In this document: positions 46,075 through 59,364 of the stretch, piece by piece
Layout: every line of letters starts with the position of its first letter
Position numbering within the stretch: the stretch's first letter is position 1
From: an uncultured Caryophanales bacterium
GTDB lineage: Bacteria > Bacillota_I > Bacilli_A > RFN20 > CAG-826
NCBI GenBank assembly: GCA_946414655.1
Contig: CAMKPL010000001.1
Coordinates: forward strand, 111,081-175,080
DNA length: 64,000 nt
Direction of reading: 5' to 3'
Program-made: the position numbers and the translations under genes
The notes under the pieces: model-generated
Seen by the model: the letters and a program-made list of their open reading frames with translations, nothing else
Database searches by the model: none
Told to the model about the DNA's origin: nothing

Positions 46075-46392
46075 TTATAATTCGTTGTACTTTTTAGCTT
46101 TTCCTTTAACTTTTTCGATAGGATATTTCTTTTCGTTTTGATCCATTTTTAAATTAACAATTTCATCAACGTCTAAATCAAGCTTATCCGCTAAGTTCTG
46201 ACAATTGACAATAACATCTGCTAATTCTTCTTTAACTTTTTCAAGATTATATTCCTCGTTCCATTGGAAACATTCTAATAATTCGCCAGCTTCAATAATT
46301 ATTGTTTTAGCTAAATTAGCTGGTGTGTGATATTTGTCCCAGTCACGATCAGAAGTAAAGTGACGTACTCGTTCTAGTGTTTTCTTTTTCAT
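46075..46392 (-). CDS. MazG-like nucleotide pyrophosphohydrolase (copy 2)
   Basis: A 105-aa paralogue of the protein at 26866-27198. Shared blocks include DRDWDKYHTPANLAKTI, EAGELLECFQW, EKVKEELADVI and the C-terminal DQNEKKYPIEKVKGKAKKY. The metal site (EAGELLE, EELAD) is intact. TAAAAT ends 7 nt before the ATG and there is no ribosome site, so it is a further leaderless candidate. It lies next to the anaerobic ribonucleotide reductase, which fits a role in keeping the nucleotide pool clean. Confidence 0.87.
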   Translation of the reverse strand: MKKKTLERVRHFTSDRDWDKYHTPANLAKTIIIEAGELLECFQWNEEYNLEKVKEELADVIVNCQNLADKLDLDVDEIVNLKMDQNEKKYPIEKVKGKAKKYNEL

Positions 46393-46412
46393 ATTCCGTA
46401 TTTTAACATATT

Positions 46413-46427
46413 AGACTAAAATAGTCT
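46413..46427 (+). promoter_or_regulatory. small palindrome ahead of the phosphohexomutase gene
   Basis: AGACTA-AAA-TAGTCT is a perfect inverted repeat with 6-base arms, ending 12 bases before the ATG at 46440. It overlaps the presumed -10 (TAAAAT) and ribosome-site region. It could be an operator or a weak 5' hairpin. Confidence 0.4.
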
Positions 46428-46439
46428 TGGAGTTAAATT

Positions 46440-48113
46440 ATGGAAAAGAAAATCGAACAGAAATTTAATGAATGGCTTAATTCAAGTGCTCTTTCAAAAG
46501 AAGAAAAGCAAGAATTAGAGTCAATCAAAGGAAACGAAAAAGAGATTACCGAAAGATTCGTTGCCGATTTAGAATTTGGTACCGCCGGCTTACGTGGCAT
46601 TATGTCTATGGGTAAAAACAGAATGAATCGCCACGTCATTAGACACGCCACTCAAGGGCTTGCAAACTTCTTATTATTAAAAGAAAAGAAACCAAGCGTC
46701 GCTATAGCATATGATTCGAGACTAAATTCCGAACTGTTTGCTCACGAAGCTGCTCGCGTTTTAGCCGCCAACGGAATCAAAGTTCACATTTATCCAAGAT
46801 TAATGCCTGTTCCAATGCTTTCCTATGCTGTTAGACAATTAAAAGCCTCAGCTGGTATTGTTGTTACTGCATCACACAACCCAAAGCAATACAATGGATA
46901 TAAAGTTTATGGACCAGACGGATGTCAAATGACAACCAGTAATGCCAATGCTGTTTTGGCTGAAATTAACAAAATCGATATGTTCGATGTTAAACTCTCA
47001 GAATTCGAAAATAACCTGCAAATCTCCTATATTTCTAATGATTTGATTGAAAAATACTATCATTCTGTTCTTTCACAATCTATTGAAGGACCAGAAGAAT
47101 CAGAGCGCATTTTAAAAATTACATACACACCACTTCATGGCTCTGGTTTTATTCCTGTAACTACTGTTTTAAAACGCGATGGATTTGATTGCGTGGATAT
47201 TGTTGAAGAGCAAAAAGACCCAGATGGCAATTTTACAACTTGCCCATATCCAAATCCCGAAATCCAAGAAGCCATGGATCTTGGAATGAAATTAATGCTT
47301 AAAAACGGAAACGACATTTTGGTTGCAACCGATCCGGATAGTGACAGAGCTGGAGTTGCTGTTAACCAAGATGGAAAAGCAACAATTTTAACTGGTAACG
47401 AGATCGGTATTCTTCTATTTGATTTTATTTATCACGCACGTATAAAACAAAATAAATTACCAAAGAATCCAATTGTGGTTAAATCAATTGTTTCTTCAAG
47501 CCTTATCAATTTGATGGGCGAAAAATTCGGTGTCAAAGTTATTGATGTCTTAACCGGATTTAAATGGATTGGCGAACAACTCCTTCTACTAGAAGAAAAG
47601 CACGAAGAATATCGTTACATCTTTGGTTTTGAAGAATCATATGGTTATTTAACAAACCCTGAGGTTCGCGATAAGGATGCTGTTAATGCTGTTCTGTTAA
47701 TTGCAGAAATGGCGAACTACTATAAGCACAAAGGCTTAACTCTTATCGATCGTTTAAATGAGCTTTACAAAGAATTCGGGCCATACAAAACAAAAACAAT
47801 TTCTTATGAATATCCAGGTTTAGAAGGCCAGGCTCGAATGAAGGAAATCATGAAAACACTTCGAGTCAAATCGTTCTCACTATTCGATGATGTTGTCTCG
47901 GTGGGAGACTTCCAAACAAGCATTGAAAAATACAAGGACCATGAAGAACAAATACATCTTCCAAAGAGCGATGTCTTGAAATTTACATTACCAGAACACG
48001 AAACAATCATCTTCCGCCCATCTGGAACCGAACCAAAATTAAAAGCCTATATCTTTGCCCAAGAAGGACACATACAGGCTTTAAATCAAAAGTTAGATAA
48101 AATCTTAAAATAA
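46440..48113 (+). CDS. phosphoglucomutase/phosphomannomutase (alpha-D-phosphohexomutase)
   Basis: It interconverts hexose 1- and 6-phosphates, linking glycolysis with sugar-nucleotide synthesis. The 557-aa protein has all four active-site segments: the phosphoserine loop TASHNPKQYNGYKVYG, the metal loop DPDSDRAGV, the sugar-binding GFEESYGYL and the phosphate-binding RPSGTEPKLKAY. The length matches the PgcA-type mutases of Firmicutes. GGAG lies 7 nt before the ATG. galE lies close by on the other strand, so UDP-sugar precursor supply is a likely use. Confidence 0.95.
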   Translation: MEKKIEQKFNEWLNSSALSKEEKQELESIKGNEKEITERFVADLEFGTAGLRGIMSMGKNRMNRHVIRHATQGLANFLLLKEKKPSVAIAYDSRLNSELFAHEAARVLAANGIKVHIYPRLMPVPMLSYAVRQLKASAGIVVTASHNPKQYNGYKVYGPDGCQMTTSNANAVLAEINKIDMFDVKLSEFENNLQISYISNDLIEKYYHSVLSQSIEGPEESERILKITYTPLHGSGFIPVTTVLKRDGFDCVDIVEEQKDPDGNFTTCPYPNPEIQEAMDLGMKLMLKNGNDILVATDPDSDRAGVAVNQDGKATILTGNEIGILLFDFIYHARIKQNKLPKNPIVVKSIVSSSLINLMGEKFGVKVIDVLTGFKWIGEQLLLLEEKHEEYRYIFGFEESYGYLTNPEVRDKDAVNAVLLIAEMANYYKHKGLTLIDRLNELYKEFGPYKTKTISYEYPGLEGQARMKEIMKTLRVKSFSLFDDVVSVGDFQTSIEKYKDHEEQIHLPKSDVLKFTLPEHETIIFRPSGTEPKLKAYIFAQEGHIQALNQKLDKILK

Positions 48114-48127
48114 CAGGTAAAACTTAA

Positions 48128-49039
48128 CTATTTTGAAATAAATTTAAGAACATCATCATAAACTTGTTGGTGTTCTTTTTCATTTAAAATTTCATGTCTC
48201 ATGTGTGGATAAACATGCAATTCAACATCTTTGATCCCGAGTTTTTGATACTGTTTATAAAGGGCACGTGGTCCTTTTCCGAATGCACCACAAGCATCAT
48301 CTTCACCAGCAATAATAAGAATGTGATTATCTGGCGAAATCTTTTTCAAGAACTTCTTGTTAAATAAACGGGCATTACCTTTTAAAAGTTCGCGGTAGAA
48401 AATACGACTTGAGCCATAGCCACACATTGGGTCGGCGCAATACTTTTGAACGTTCTCTTCGTTATAACTTAACCAATCATTCGGTGTTTTACGGTCTTTC
48501 ACGGATTTAACGTATGCACCAATCGAGAGTCTTTCCATAAGCTTGGCTTTTTCGAATTGATTCTTCTTAGAACATGTCCATTTTCCAATTTTTGCACCAA
48601 ACTTAAAGAGTAGTTTTGCGTTTGGTCCATTTGATCCGCAAATAACAATCTTGTCGGCATCATGCGTGAATCTTTGAACAAAATCTTGAACAATAAACGA
48701 TCCCATAGAATGGCCAAAAACAACAACCGGTAATTTGGTTGTCTTACGAACCTTTCGAACAATATCGTCAACAATTCGAACAGTTTTTGAGAAGAAAGAT
48801 GAAGGAACGATTCCAAGTTTCTTTCCGTTTTCAGAGTTTAAACCTTGACCATAGTGGTCAACACAGAAGACGTTGAAACCGTTTTTATTTAGGAATTGAG
48901 CAAAATCATCATAACGTTCAGCGTATTCTTCCATACCTGTAACAATAACAACGTTTCCAACAGGTTTTTCAGCACTCCAGGTATAACCACGAAGCACATC
49001 TCCGTTTACTGATTTAATTGAATATAAACTTTTCTTCAT
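48128..49039 (-). CDS. alpha/beta hydrolase, monoacylglycerol lipase-like (S33)
   Basis: A 303-aa alpha/beta hydrolase of the serine aminopeptidase S33/lysophospholipase group. The nucleophile elbow is VVFGHSMGSFIVQDF, the catalytic Asp lies in IIAGEDDACGAFGKG, and the His in YPHMRHEILNE. Substrate is likely a monoglyceride or lysophospholipid, but not proven. The ATG at 49039 follows GAGGAG by about 8 nt and lies six bases after the galE gene, so it ends the galE unit. It is convergent with the mutase gene. Confidence 0.87.
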   Translation of the reverse strand: MKKSLYSIKSVNGDVLRGYTWSAEKPVGNVVIVTGMEEYAERYDDFAQFLNKNGFNVFCVDHYGQGLNSENGKKLGIVPSSFFSKTVRIVDDIVRKVRKTTKLPVVVFGHSMGSFIVQDFVQRFTHDADKIVICGSNGPNAKLLFKFGAKIGKWTCSKKNQFEKAKLMERLSIGAYVKSVKDRKTPNDWLSYNEENVQKYCADPMCGYGSSRIFYRELLKGNARLFNKKFLKKISPDNHILIIAGEDDACGAFGKGPRALYKQYQKLGIKDVELHVYPHMRHEILNEKEHQQVYDDVLKFISK

Positions 49040-49044
49040 AATCA

Positions 49045-50064
49045 TTACTCCTCATAACCTCTTGGGTTGTTTCTCTGCCAATTCCAGGAATCACGACAAC
49101 AATCGACAATATTAAATTCAGTTTTGAATCCGATTTCTTTAAACGCTTTATCAGCGTTGGCATAACACTCGGGAATATCTCCTGCTCGACGTGGTGCCAC
49201 TCGATAATTGATTTTTATATTGTTTGCTTTCTCAAATGCATGAACAAGTTCGAAAACAGACGTTCCTACTCCGGTACCAAGGTTATAAATAACTAATCCT
49301 GGTTTCTCTTCTAATTTCTTTAAAGTGAGTAGGTGTCCATGAGCTAAATCAACGACATGAATATAATCTCTAATACAGGTACCGTCTGGGGTATCATAAT
49401 CATCTCCAAAAATATTTAAGACAGGAAGTTTCCCAACAGCAACTTGCGTAACATACGGCATTAAATTGTTTGGAATTCCCTGTGGATCTTCACCCATTAA
49501 TCCGGACTTATGAGCTCCAATTGGATTAAAATATCTGAGAATTGCAATGTTATATGACGGATCTTTCTTGGCTAAATCCTGAAGCAAATACTCGATTCTA
49601 ACTTTAGTCTCTGCATATGGGTTTGTTGTTTCACCGATTGGATCGGTTTCCACAATTGGAACTTTTTTAGGATTTCCATAAACGGTGGCAGAAGATGAAA
49701 ACACAATATTTTTACATCCATATTTTTCCATTACTTTCAAAAGAACGTTGGTAGAACCAATGTTGTTATCAAAATATAAATCTGGTTTTTGAACAGATTC
49801 ACCAACGGCTTTTAATCCAGCAAAATGAATCACTGCAAAAATATTGTGACTAGCGAAAACTTTATCTAAGGCCTCTTCATCACGAACATCTAATTTGATG
49901 AATTCTGGTCTTTGACCAGTCAACTTTTCAATTCGATTTAATACTTCAACTTTGGCATTACAAAGATTATCAACAATAACGGGCTTATAATTGTTCTCAA
50001 TAAGTTGAACAACTGTGTGGGAACCAATATATCCCATTCCACCGGTAACAAGAATTTCTTTCAT
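49045..50064 (-). CDS. galE: UDP-glucose 4-epimerase
   Basis: It interconverts UDP-glucose and UDP-galactose. The 339-aa short-chain dehydrogenase-fold protein begins with the NAD motif TGGMGYIGSHT. It has the catalytic Ser in SSSATVYG, the YAETK catalytic pair, GTCIRDYIHVVDLA and the C-terminal domain APRRAGDIPECYAN. Full length. It starts at the last base of the gatB stop, so the two are co-expressed although functionally unrelated. Confidence 0.96.
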   Translation of the reverse strand: MKEILVTGGMGYIGSHTVVQLIENNYKPVIVDNLCNAKVEVLNRIEKLTGQRPEFIKLDVRDEEALDKVFASHNIFAVIHFAGLKAVGESVQKPDLYFDNNIGSTNVLLKVMEKYGCKNIVFSSSATVYGNPKKVPIVETDPIGETTNPYAETKVRIEYLLQDLAKKDPSYNIAILRYFNPIGAHKSGLMGEDPQGIPNNLMPYVTQVAVGKLPVLNIFGDDYDTPDGTCIRDYIHVVDLAHGHLLTLKKLEEKPGLVIYNLGTGVGTSVFELVHAFEKANNIKINYRVAPRRAGDIPECYANADKAFKEIGFKTEFNIVDCCRDSWNWQRNNPRGYEE

Positions 50065-51494
50065 TATCTATTCTCCAATTCTTTTAAAAGTATTTCAGAA
50101 GTCATTTTTGGATTAACCTTGCCTTGTGTTTTCTTCATAACTTGTCCAACCATAAAGCCAAGTGCGCGGTCTTTTCCTTCTTTATAATCTTTGATTGATT
50201 GAGGGTTTTCATTTAAAACCTCGTTGATCACATTTTTAATAAATGATTCATCGGATATTTGTGATGAAATGCCTAAGATTTGACGAGCTTTTTGAGCATC
50301 ACACTTCTCTTCAATCATTTTTCCAAAAATTGCTTTTGCTTGGTTGGAAGAGACTTCATTTTTCTCAATGATTGCTACGAGGCTCACAAGTTGTTCTGGG
50401 CTAAGAGGGAACTCATTAATCGAAACGTTGTTCTTGTTTAAATATGAAAGAACATCGACATTTATCCAGTTAGCTAATGTCTTGTATTGTTTTGTGAGCT
50501 TAGCACACTTGTCATAATAAACAGAAATATCTTTGTCACTTACTAACAGTGAAGCATCATATTCATTGAGCTTAAATTCATTTAAATATCGTTCTTTTTT
50601 ACTTTCAGCAAGTTCCGGACACGAAGCAATCGCATCATCAACAAACTTATCAGAAAGTCTAATTGGGATAATGTTCGGTTCTGGGAAATACTTATAGTCA
50701 ACCGAATCAGTTTTTAAACGCATGGCGATTGTAGTTTTTGTTTCATCATCATATCGGCGTGTTTCCTGAACCACCTTACCACCGCTTTCAATAATTTCTT
50801 TTTGACGTTTTACTTCATAGTCAATCGCGTTTTTCACATAAGAAATCGAGTTGATGTTTTTAACTTCAACTTTTGTTCCAAATTGTTTGCTTCCTTCAGG
50901 GCGAATTGAAACGTTAACGTCACAACGAAGGGAACCTTCTTCCATTTTTCCATCACTGACTTCCGAGAAAACTACGATTGAACGAATGGTTTCAACATAT
51001 TTCATCGCTTCTTCTCCAGATCTTATTTCTGGTTTTGAAACAATTTCAATTAACGGTGTTCCAGCACGATTATAGTTCAGTAAGGTAAAGTTCTTAAAGT
51101 GAAGTTGTTTACATGTGTCTTCTTCAATATGAAGACGTTCAATACCAATACGTTTTCTTTGACCATTAACAACGATTTCGAGATAACCCTCAGACCCAAT
51201 TGGTCTTCTATCCTGTGTGATTTGATATCCCTTTGGAAGGTCACTATAGAAATAGTTTTTACGGTCAAAATGTAATTCGTGATCAATGTTCATATGTAAA
51301 GCATTTGACACACGTATCGCATAAATTACCGCCTCTTTATTCACCACAGGCATTGTTCCTGGGAATCCTAAATCAAGAGGCGCGGTCTGTGTGTTTGCTT
51401 CTTTACCATAGGTAACCGGCGCAGAAGAAAACATTTTACTTTTTGTCTTTAATTCAACGTGAATTTCAAGTCCAATAACTGGTTCAAAGTTCAT
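50064..51494 (-). CDS. gatB: aspartyl/glutamyl-tRNA amidotransferase subunit B
   Basis: GatB activates the misacylated tRNA for amidation. The 476-aa protein has the family opening MNFEPVIGLEIHVELKTKSK, the EGSLRCDVNVSIRP block, KYFPEPNIIPI and a C-terminal YqeY-like domain ending in MTSEILLKEL. It shares an operon with gatC and gatA. Because a standard AsnRS is encoded at 60173-61576, the complex more likely makes Gln-tRNA from Glu-tRNA (inference). Confidence 0.97.
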   Translation of the reverse strand: MNFEPVIGLEIHVELKTKSKMFSSAPVTYGKEANTQTAPLDLGFPGTMPVVNKEAVIYAIRVSNALHMNIDHELHFDRKNYFYSDLPKGYQITQDRRPIGSEGYLEIVVNGQRKRIGIERLHIEEDTCKQLHFKNFTLLNYNRAGTPLIEIVSKPEIRSGEEAMKYVETIRSIVVFSEVSDGKMEEGSLRCDVNVSIRPEGSKQFGTKVEVKNINSISYVKNAIDYEVKRQKEIIESGGKVVQETRRYDDETKTTIAMRLKTDSVDYKYFPEPNIIPIRLSDKFVDDAIASCPELAESKKERYLNEFKLNEYDASLLVSDKDISVYYDKCAKLTKQYKTLANWINVDVLSYLNKNNVSINEFPLSPEQLVSLVAIIEKNEVSSNQAKAIFGKMIEEKCDAQKARQILGISSQISDESFIKNVINEVLNENPQSIKDYKEGKDRALGFMVGQVMKKTQGKVNPKMTSEILLKELENR

Positions 51495-51496
51495 TG

Positions 51497-52951
51497 TTAT
51501 TCTCCTTTCGCCACTAAATTCTTTAATCCGGTATGCTTTTCAAGTTCGAAAGCCATTTGTAAAACTTGTTTATCTTCAAAAGCACGACCAGTGATATTTG
51601 CTCCAAATGGCATTCCGTCTTTAATGCCGATTGGAAGAGTAATTGATGGAAGTCCAGCAAAATTAGCAATAACTAAATGGTTATCTGCAATTAAATATTC
51701 ATTAGAAAGCCGATCACTTGCTTCACCAACCTTTGGAGCAATAGAAGGTGCAGCAGGGCAATAAATGAAGTCATAGTCTTTTAATACTTTGTTCACAGCA
51801 TCAACAATAACGCGTCTATTCTTCTGGGCGCGTAAAAATAAGTCGTTTTGGTTTTCTTTCATTAAAGCGAAATTGCCAATAATAAAGCGTCTCTTAATAA
51901 GTTCACTAAAACCATTTGTTCGAGCTTGTGTAACAACATCTTCAAACGTTGCACCATTGTAGTAAGGACCAAATTTAATACCATCTAAATTTGCATTGTT
52001 TGATGTTGCTTCGGCACAGGAAATAACGAAATATGTTGGGAATAGTGAAGACAAAATTTTCTCATCAATATCCACATAATCTACAGCAAAACCCGCATCT
52101 TTTAGTGATTTAACAGTTTCGTTAAATTTGTCTAAAACTGTCTTATCAGAGATTGAATTCAAAATGCCTTTTATAACAGCAACTTTTGTTTTTGGATTAA
52201 TTTTCTCAATCTCACCTGCATAATCATCAATAGGTCTAACACTTGATGTTGAATCTTTATCATCATGACCAGCCAAAGCATTTAAAACATAGGCGGAATC
52301 TTTAACGTTTCTTGCGAAGATTCCAACAGTATCTAAAGAAGGCGCAAATGGAAATAATCCATATCTAGAAATCAAAGACCATGTTGGCTTAAATCCAACA
52401 AGACCAGCATAAGAAGCTGGCTTTCTTGTTGAGTCGCCAGTATCGCTTCCAAGAGCAAATGGAACATAACCATCCGCGGTACAAGCAGCAGATCCGCATG
52501 AGGATCCACCAACGAGTCTTTTGTGCGAACGATCATGTGGGTTAAACGTCATGCCCAAATGTCCGCTAGTACCAGTGCCACCCATTGCAAGTTCATCAAG
52601 AGTGACCTTACCAATGGCAACGGCTTTAGCCTCTTTTAGTTTTTCAACAACAGTAGCATCGTAAACAGGAACATAACCTTTTAAAATATTGCTACTTGCT
52701 GTTGTTGGGATATCCTTTGTTGAAAAGTTATCTTTGATAACAAAAGGAATTCCCCAAAGAGGATTATTTACTTCTGGTTCTTTTAAAGAAGCGGCAAATT
52801 CAAGGGCTTCTTTTTCCATAATATATTCAAAAGCATTATTAGAATCTTTTTTAGCTAAAATTAAAGCTTCTTCAGCAAGTTGAAGAGGGGTAACTTTTTT
52901 ACTAACAAGAAGAGCGTGGAGCTCATCGATCGATAATCCACGGTACGTCAT
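51497..52951 (-). CDS. gatA: aspartyl/glutamyl-tRNA amidotransferase subunit A
   Basis: GatA is the amidase that releases ammonia from glutamine. The 484-aa protein has the amidase signature with GGSSCGSAACTADG and SDTGDSTRKPA carrying the Ser-cisSer-Lys triad (Lys in FVIKDNF). A few usually conserved positions vary: Cys for Gly in GGSSGGSAA, Asp for Gly in DTGGS and Tyr for Phe in PAAF-type blocks. Its start overlaps gatC by 4 bases. Confidence 0.95.
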   Translation of the reverse strand: MTYRGLSIDELHALLVSKKVTPLQLAEEALILAKKDSNNAFEYIMEKEALEFAASLKEPEVNNPLWGIPFVIKDNFSTKDIPTTASSNILKGYVPVYDATVVEKLKEAKAVAIGKVTLDELAMGGTGTSGHLGMTFNPHDRSHKRLVGGSSCGSAACTADGYVPFALGSDTGDSTRKPASYAGLVGFKPTWSLISRYGLFPFAPSLDTVGIFARNVKDSAYVLNALAGHDDKDSTSSVRPIDDYAGEIEKINPKTKVAVIKGILNSISDKTVLDKFNETVKSLKDAGFAVDYVDIDEKILSSLFPTYFVISCAEATSNNANLDGIKFGPYYNGATFEDVVTQARTNGFSELIKRRFIIGNFALMKENQNDLFLRAQKNRRVIVDAVNKVLKDYDFIYCPAAPSIAPKVGEASDRLSNEYLIADNHLVIANFAGLPSITLPIGIKDGMPFGANITGRAFEDKQVLQMAFELEKHTGLKNLVAKGE

Positions 52952-53244
52952 AAAACCACCTTTGGCAATTTGATTTGCCCACCAATTTTGTTGTTAGCAT
53001 TTCTTAGAGCCTCTTCTCGTGGAAGTGGAGTTGTTGGAACATCTTCTCTCATGACAGACGTTGAAACTTCGAACGGAAAAACCATTTGCTCTGTTTTGTC
53101 TAGTTCTTTGTTTTCTCCAATAATCTTCATTTGAGCGACAACGATGTCGAATTCTTGTAGAAGTGTTTCATATTGCTCTTCGGACATATCAAAAAGTAAC
53201 CCATGAGCAGCCTGTTTTAAGATTTCAATATTGTACTCTTTCAT
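52948..53244 (-). CDS. gatC: aspartyl/glutamyl-tRNA amidotransferase subunit C
   Basis: GatC wraps and stabilises GatA. The 98-aa product has the family ending MREDVPTTPLPREEALRNA. The frame opens at 53295, overlapping ligA, but the ATG at 53244 (MKEYNIEILKQAAHGLLF) is preferred by length. It has no clear ribosome site. Confidence 0.9.
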   Translation of the reverse strand: MKEYNIEILKQAAHGLLFDMSEEQYETLLQEFDIVVAQMKIIGENKELDKTEQMVFPFEVSTSVMREDVPTTPLPREEALRNANNKIGGQIKLPKVVL

Positions 53245-53257
53245 AATGTTAAAAATA

Positions 53258-57453
<4,196 letters not shown>

Positions 57454-57519
57454 AATACTTTAACAACCTATTACTATGTAATATTTTACCAAAAGTATAT
57501 GTACTTATAAAGCATTATT

Positions 57520-57972
57520 TTAACTTAAAAGGGCGAGGACTTCCTTTTCACCATTAGCATATGTAATAACGCAACCGCTTTTAAAATAAACCGCCGTTGG
57601 ATAACCAATGATGCAGAAATTGATTTCGTTTAGATTTCCTGTTGGTTGTATCGCGCAAAACTCAAACTCATTTGAGGCTTCACATGCAAAATAATTGTTA
57701 TGTTTTAAAATCATTGGAATAACTTTTTCCTTAATGTTTTGACAATGAATGCATGTTCTTGAAAAGAAGTAGACATAAAATTCATTTAAATCTATTAGGG
57801 GAATCTCGTCCCAATAAATAATTTTTTCTTCTAGGTCGTCGTACTCGTAGGATATTTCGATGCTTATATTTACTTTCGAAGACGTTGCCAAAAGAGAGCT
57901 GGTGCCAGATTTTTTTACACAACCAACTAGTGTTAAAGATAATAGACAAACCAATCCAAAATTTTTCTTCAC
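57520..57972 (-). CDS. thioredoxin-like lipoprotein (GTG start)
   Basis: A 150-aa predicted lipoprotein: signal peptide (KKNFGLVCLLSLTLVGC, lipobox Cys18), then a thioredoxin-like domain. The redox motif is YFFSRTCIHCQNIKEKVIP (a CxxC) and the cis-Pro loop GYPTAVYF follows later. It is expected to work at the outer face of the membrane as a thiol oxidoreductase, partner unknown. The GTG at 57972 is the only start that preserves the signal peptide. No ribosome site is evident. It faces the 58029 gene across 56 bases. Confidence 0.8.
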   Translation of the reverse strand: MKKNFGLVCLLSLTLVGCVKKSGTSSLLATSSKVNISIEISYEYDDLEEKIIYWDEIPLIDLNEFYVYFFSRTCIHCQNIKEKVIPMILKHNNYFACEASNEFEFCAIQPTGNLNEINFCIIGYPTAVYFKSGCVITYANGEKEVLALLS

Positions 57973-58016
57973 ACTATCTTTATTCGCAAAAAAAGAGCAA
58001 AAGTGTTCAAAAAATG

Positions 58017-58022
58017 TAAAAT
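58017..58022 (+). promoter_or_regulatory. -10 box of the membrane-protein cluster
   Basis: TAAAAT ends 6 nt before the ATG at 58029; only ATTTTT lies between, so there is no ribosome site. This is the same leaderless pattern as at prs, add and nrdG. The -35 (GAGCAA, 16 bases upstream) is weak. Confidence 0.45.
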
Positions 58023-58028
58023 ATTTTT

Positions 58029-58931
58029 ATGAAACTGCTTTCGGAAAAGAAAAATATAGGGCAAATCATTGCGCTGATGTCGATGATGGCGGCAATTAAT
58101 ATAATTGTTTCGGTCATTGCTGCGTTTTCGGTTATAGCTTCTATTTTTCTGATTATTGTTCTTCCGCTCACATCAACAATTGTAGTTTTGACTTGCCCCG
58201 AAAAATTTTTTCCAATCTATGCTTTTGCAACAATTGGTCTTTCCCTAGTCGCAACAATTTGGAATTTAGATATAACACTATTTTATGTTGTTCCTTCAAT
58301 TATTAGTGGATTTGTCTTTGGTTTCTGCATTAAAAAATCAGTTTATTTCGGCTGGTCAATTGTTGTTTCAGCTATTCTTCAAACCGCTATTTCGTTCGCG
58401 ATTATTCCGCTAATTAATCTTCTCTTTGAAGTGGATTTTATTAAGGATTTACAGGCGATTTTTAAAATTTACGATGCAATTCCGGGACAAATTTTTGTTT
58501 GCTGCGGCTTCTTTATCATCGCCTTGATTCAATCATTTTTATCCTTTTTTGTTGTTCAATCAGAAATATCAAAAATGCGCTCATTATCTTCAACAAGTGT
58601 GACATACAAATATTTCAATTTCCTTGGTGTTTGTTTTGTTCTTGCAATCATCCCAATCGCTTTCTTATCGATTGGTGTAGCTTACATTCTGGAACTTCTT
58701 TCAATTACGATTGCAGGTTTTGTAATTTATGAGTGGTTCAAAAAGAGTCAAAGTAAACAATTAATAATTTCTGCTGCATCACTTTTGTTAAATGTGTTTT
58801 TAGTCGCGATTCTTTACGATATTGTCCCTGATTACTGGGGCATGTTGATGTTTGCGTTTACACCTTTAATTATCTGCTTATTGTCTTTTTGCTATTTCTT
58901 ATTGAAGAAAGAGCACGATGATATAAAATAA
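58029..58931 (+). CDS. polytopic membrane protein, DUF2232/YybS-like
   Basis: A 300-aa protein with about eight predicted membrane spans from residue 12 to 292, separated by short loops. The layout resembles the DUF2232/YybS family of Firmicutes membrane proteins and S-component-like proteins, but sequence similarity could not be tested. No catalytic motif is visible. It opens a three-gene plus-strand unit of membrane proteins. Confidence 0.65.
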   Translation: MKLLSEKKNIGQIIALMSMMAAINIIVSVIAAFSVIASIFLIIVLPLTSTIVVLTCPEKFFPIYAFATIGLSLVATIWNLDITLFYVVPSIISGFVFGFCIKKSVYFGWSIVVSAILQTAISFAIIPLINLLFEVDFIKDLQAIFKIYDAIPGQIFVCCGFFIIALIQSFLSFFVVQSEISKMRSLSSTSVTYKYFNFLGVCFVLAIIPIAFLSIGVAYILELLSITIAGFVIYEWFKKSQSKQLIISAASLLLNVFLVAILYDIVPDYWGMLMFAFTPLIICLLSFCYFLLKKEHDDIK

Positions 58932-58935
58932 AATC

Positions 58936-59364
58936 ATGTTAGGGTTCTTAAAAGTATTTGGAAAAGGGGTATTGTACACTATTCTTTTTCCTTTTATTGT
59001 TCTAATTTTAGCCACTTATACCGTCTACTGTATTTTTCTTTTCATCTTTGAATTTTTCCGCAGTTTAATGCTTTGGATTAAAGGTGGATCTCCTTTTGAT
59101 GATACGCCCGAAGATGCTGAAGCAAAACGCATCCTTTTAGCCAAGCAAAACCAGGAAGCAAATGTACAAACTAACGACCAGTACAAAGACGCTCTAATTG
59201 CAACGCTTGCTTCTGCAGTTGCAGCACAATCACAAGCTGCTCAACAAAATACCCAACAACAAGACGTTCCGACTCTTGATGTTTTTCCAACAAATGAATT
59301 AGAACACGAAGAGCTTTCACAAATTGAACAATATATTGATGAGAAAGGAGATGGCGAGCAATGA
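58936..59364 (+). CDS. membrane-anchored protein with a Gln/Ala/Glu-rich tail
   Basis: A 142-aa protein of no recognised family. Two closely packed N-terminal hydrophobic segments (about 2-40) are followed by a cytosolic tail with low-complexity QSQAAQQNTQQQDV and a Glu-rich end. It begins five bases after the upstream gene. Its stop is the TGA of an ATGA overlap with the next gene, which shows tight coupling and, again, UGA as a stop. Confidence 0.65.
   Translation: MLGFLKVFGKGVLYTILFPFIVLILATYTVYCIFLFIFEFFRSLMLWIKGGSPFDDTPEDAEAKRILLAKQNQEANVQTNDQYKDALIATLASAVAAQSQAAQQNTQQQDVPTLDVFPTNELEHEELSQIEQYIDEKGDGEQ

Noticed and set aside
48040-48085. AAAGCCT...AGGCTTT inverted repeat inside the end of the phosphohexomutase gene as a terminator for the 48128 hydrolase
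   Set aside because: The loop is about 28 bases and the T-run is short; too weak to call.
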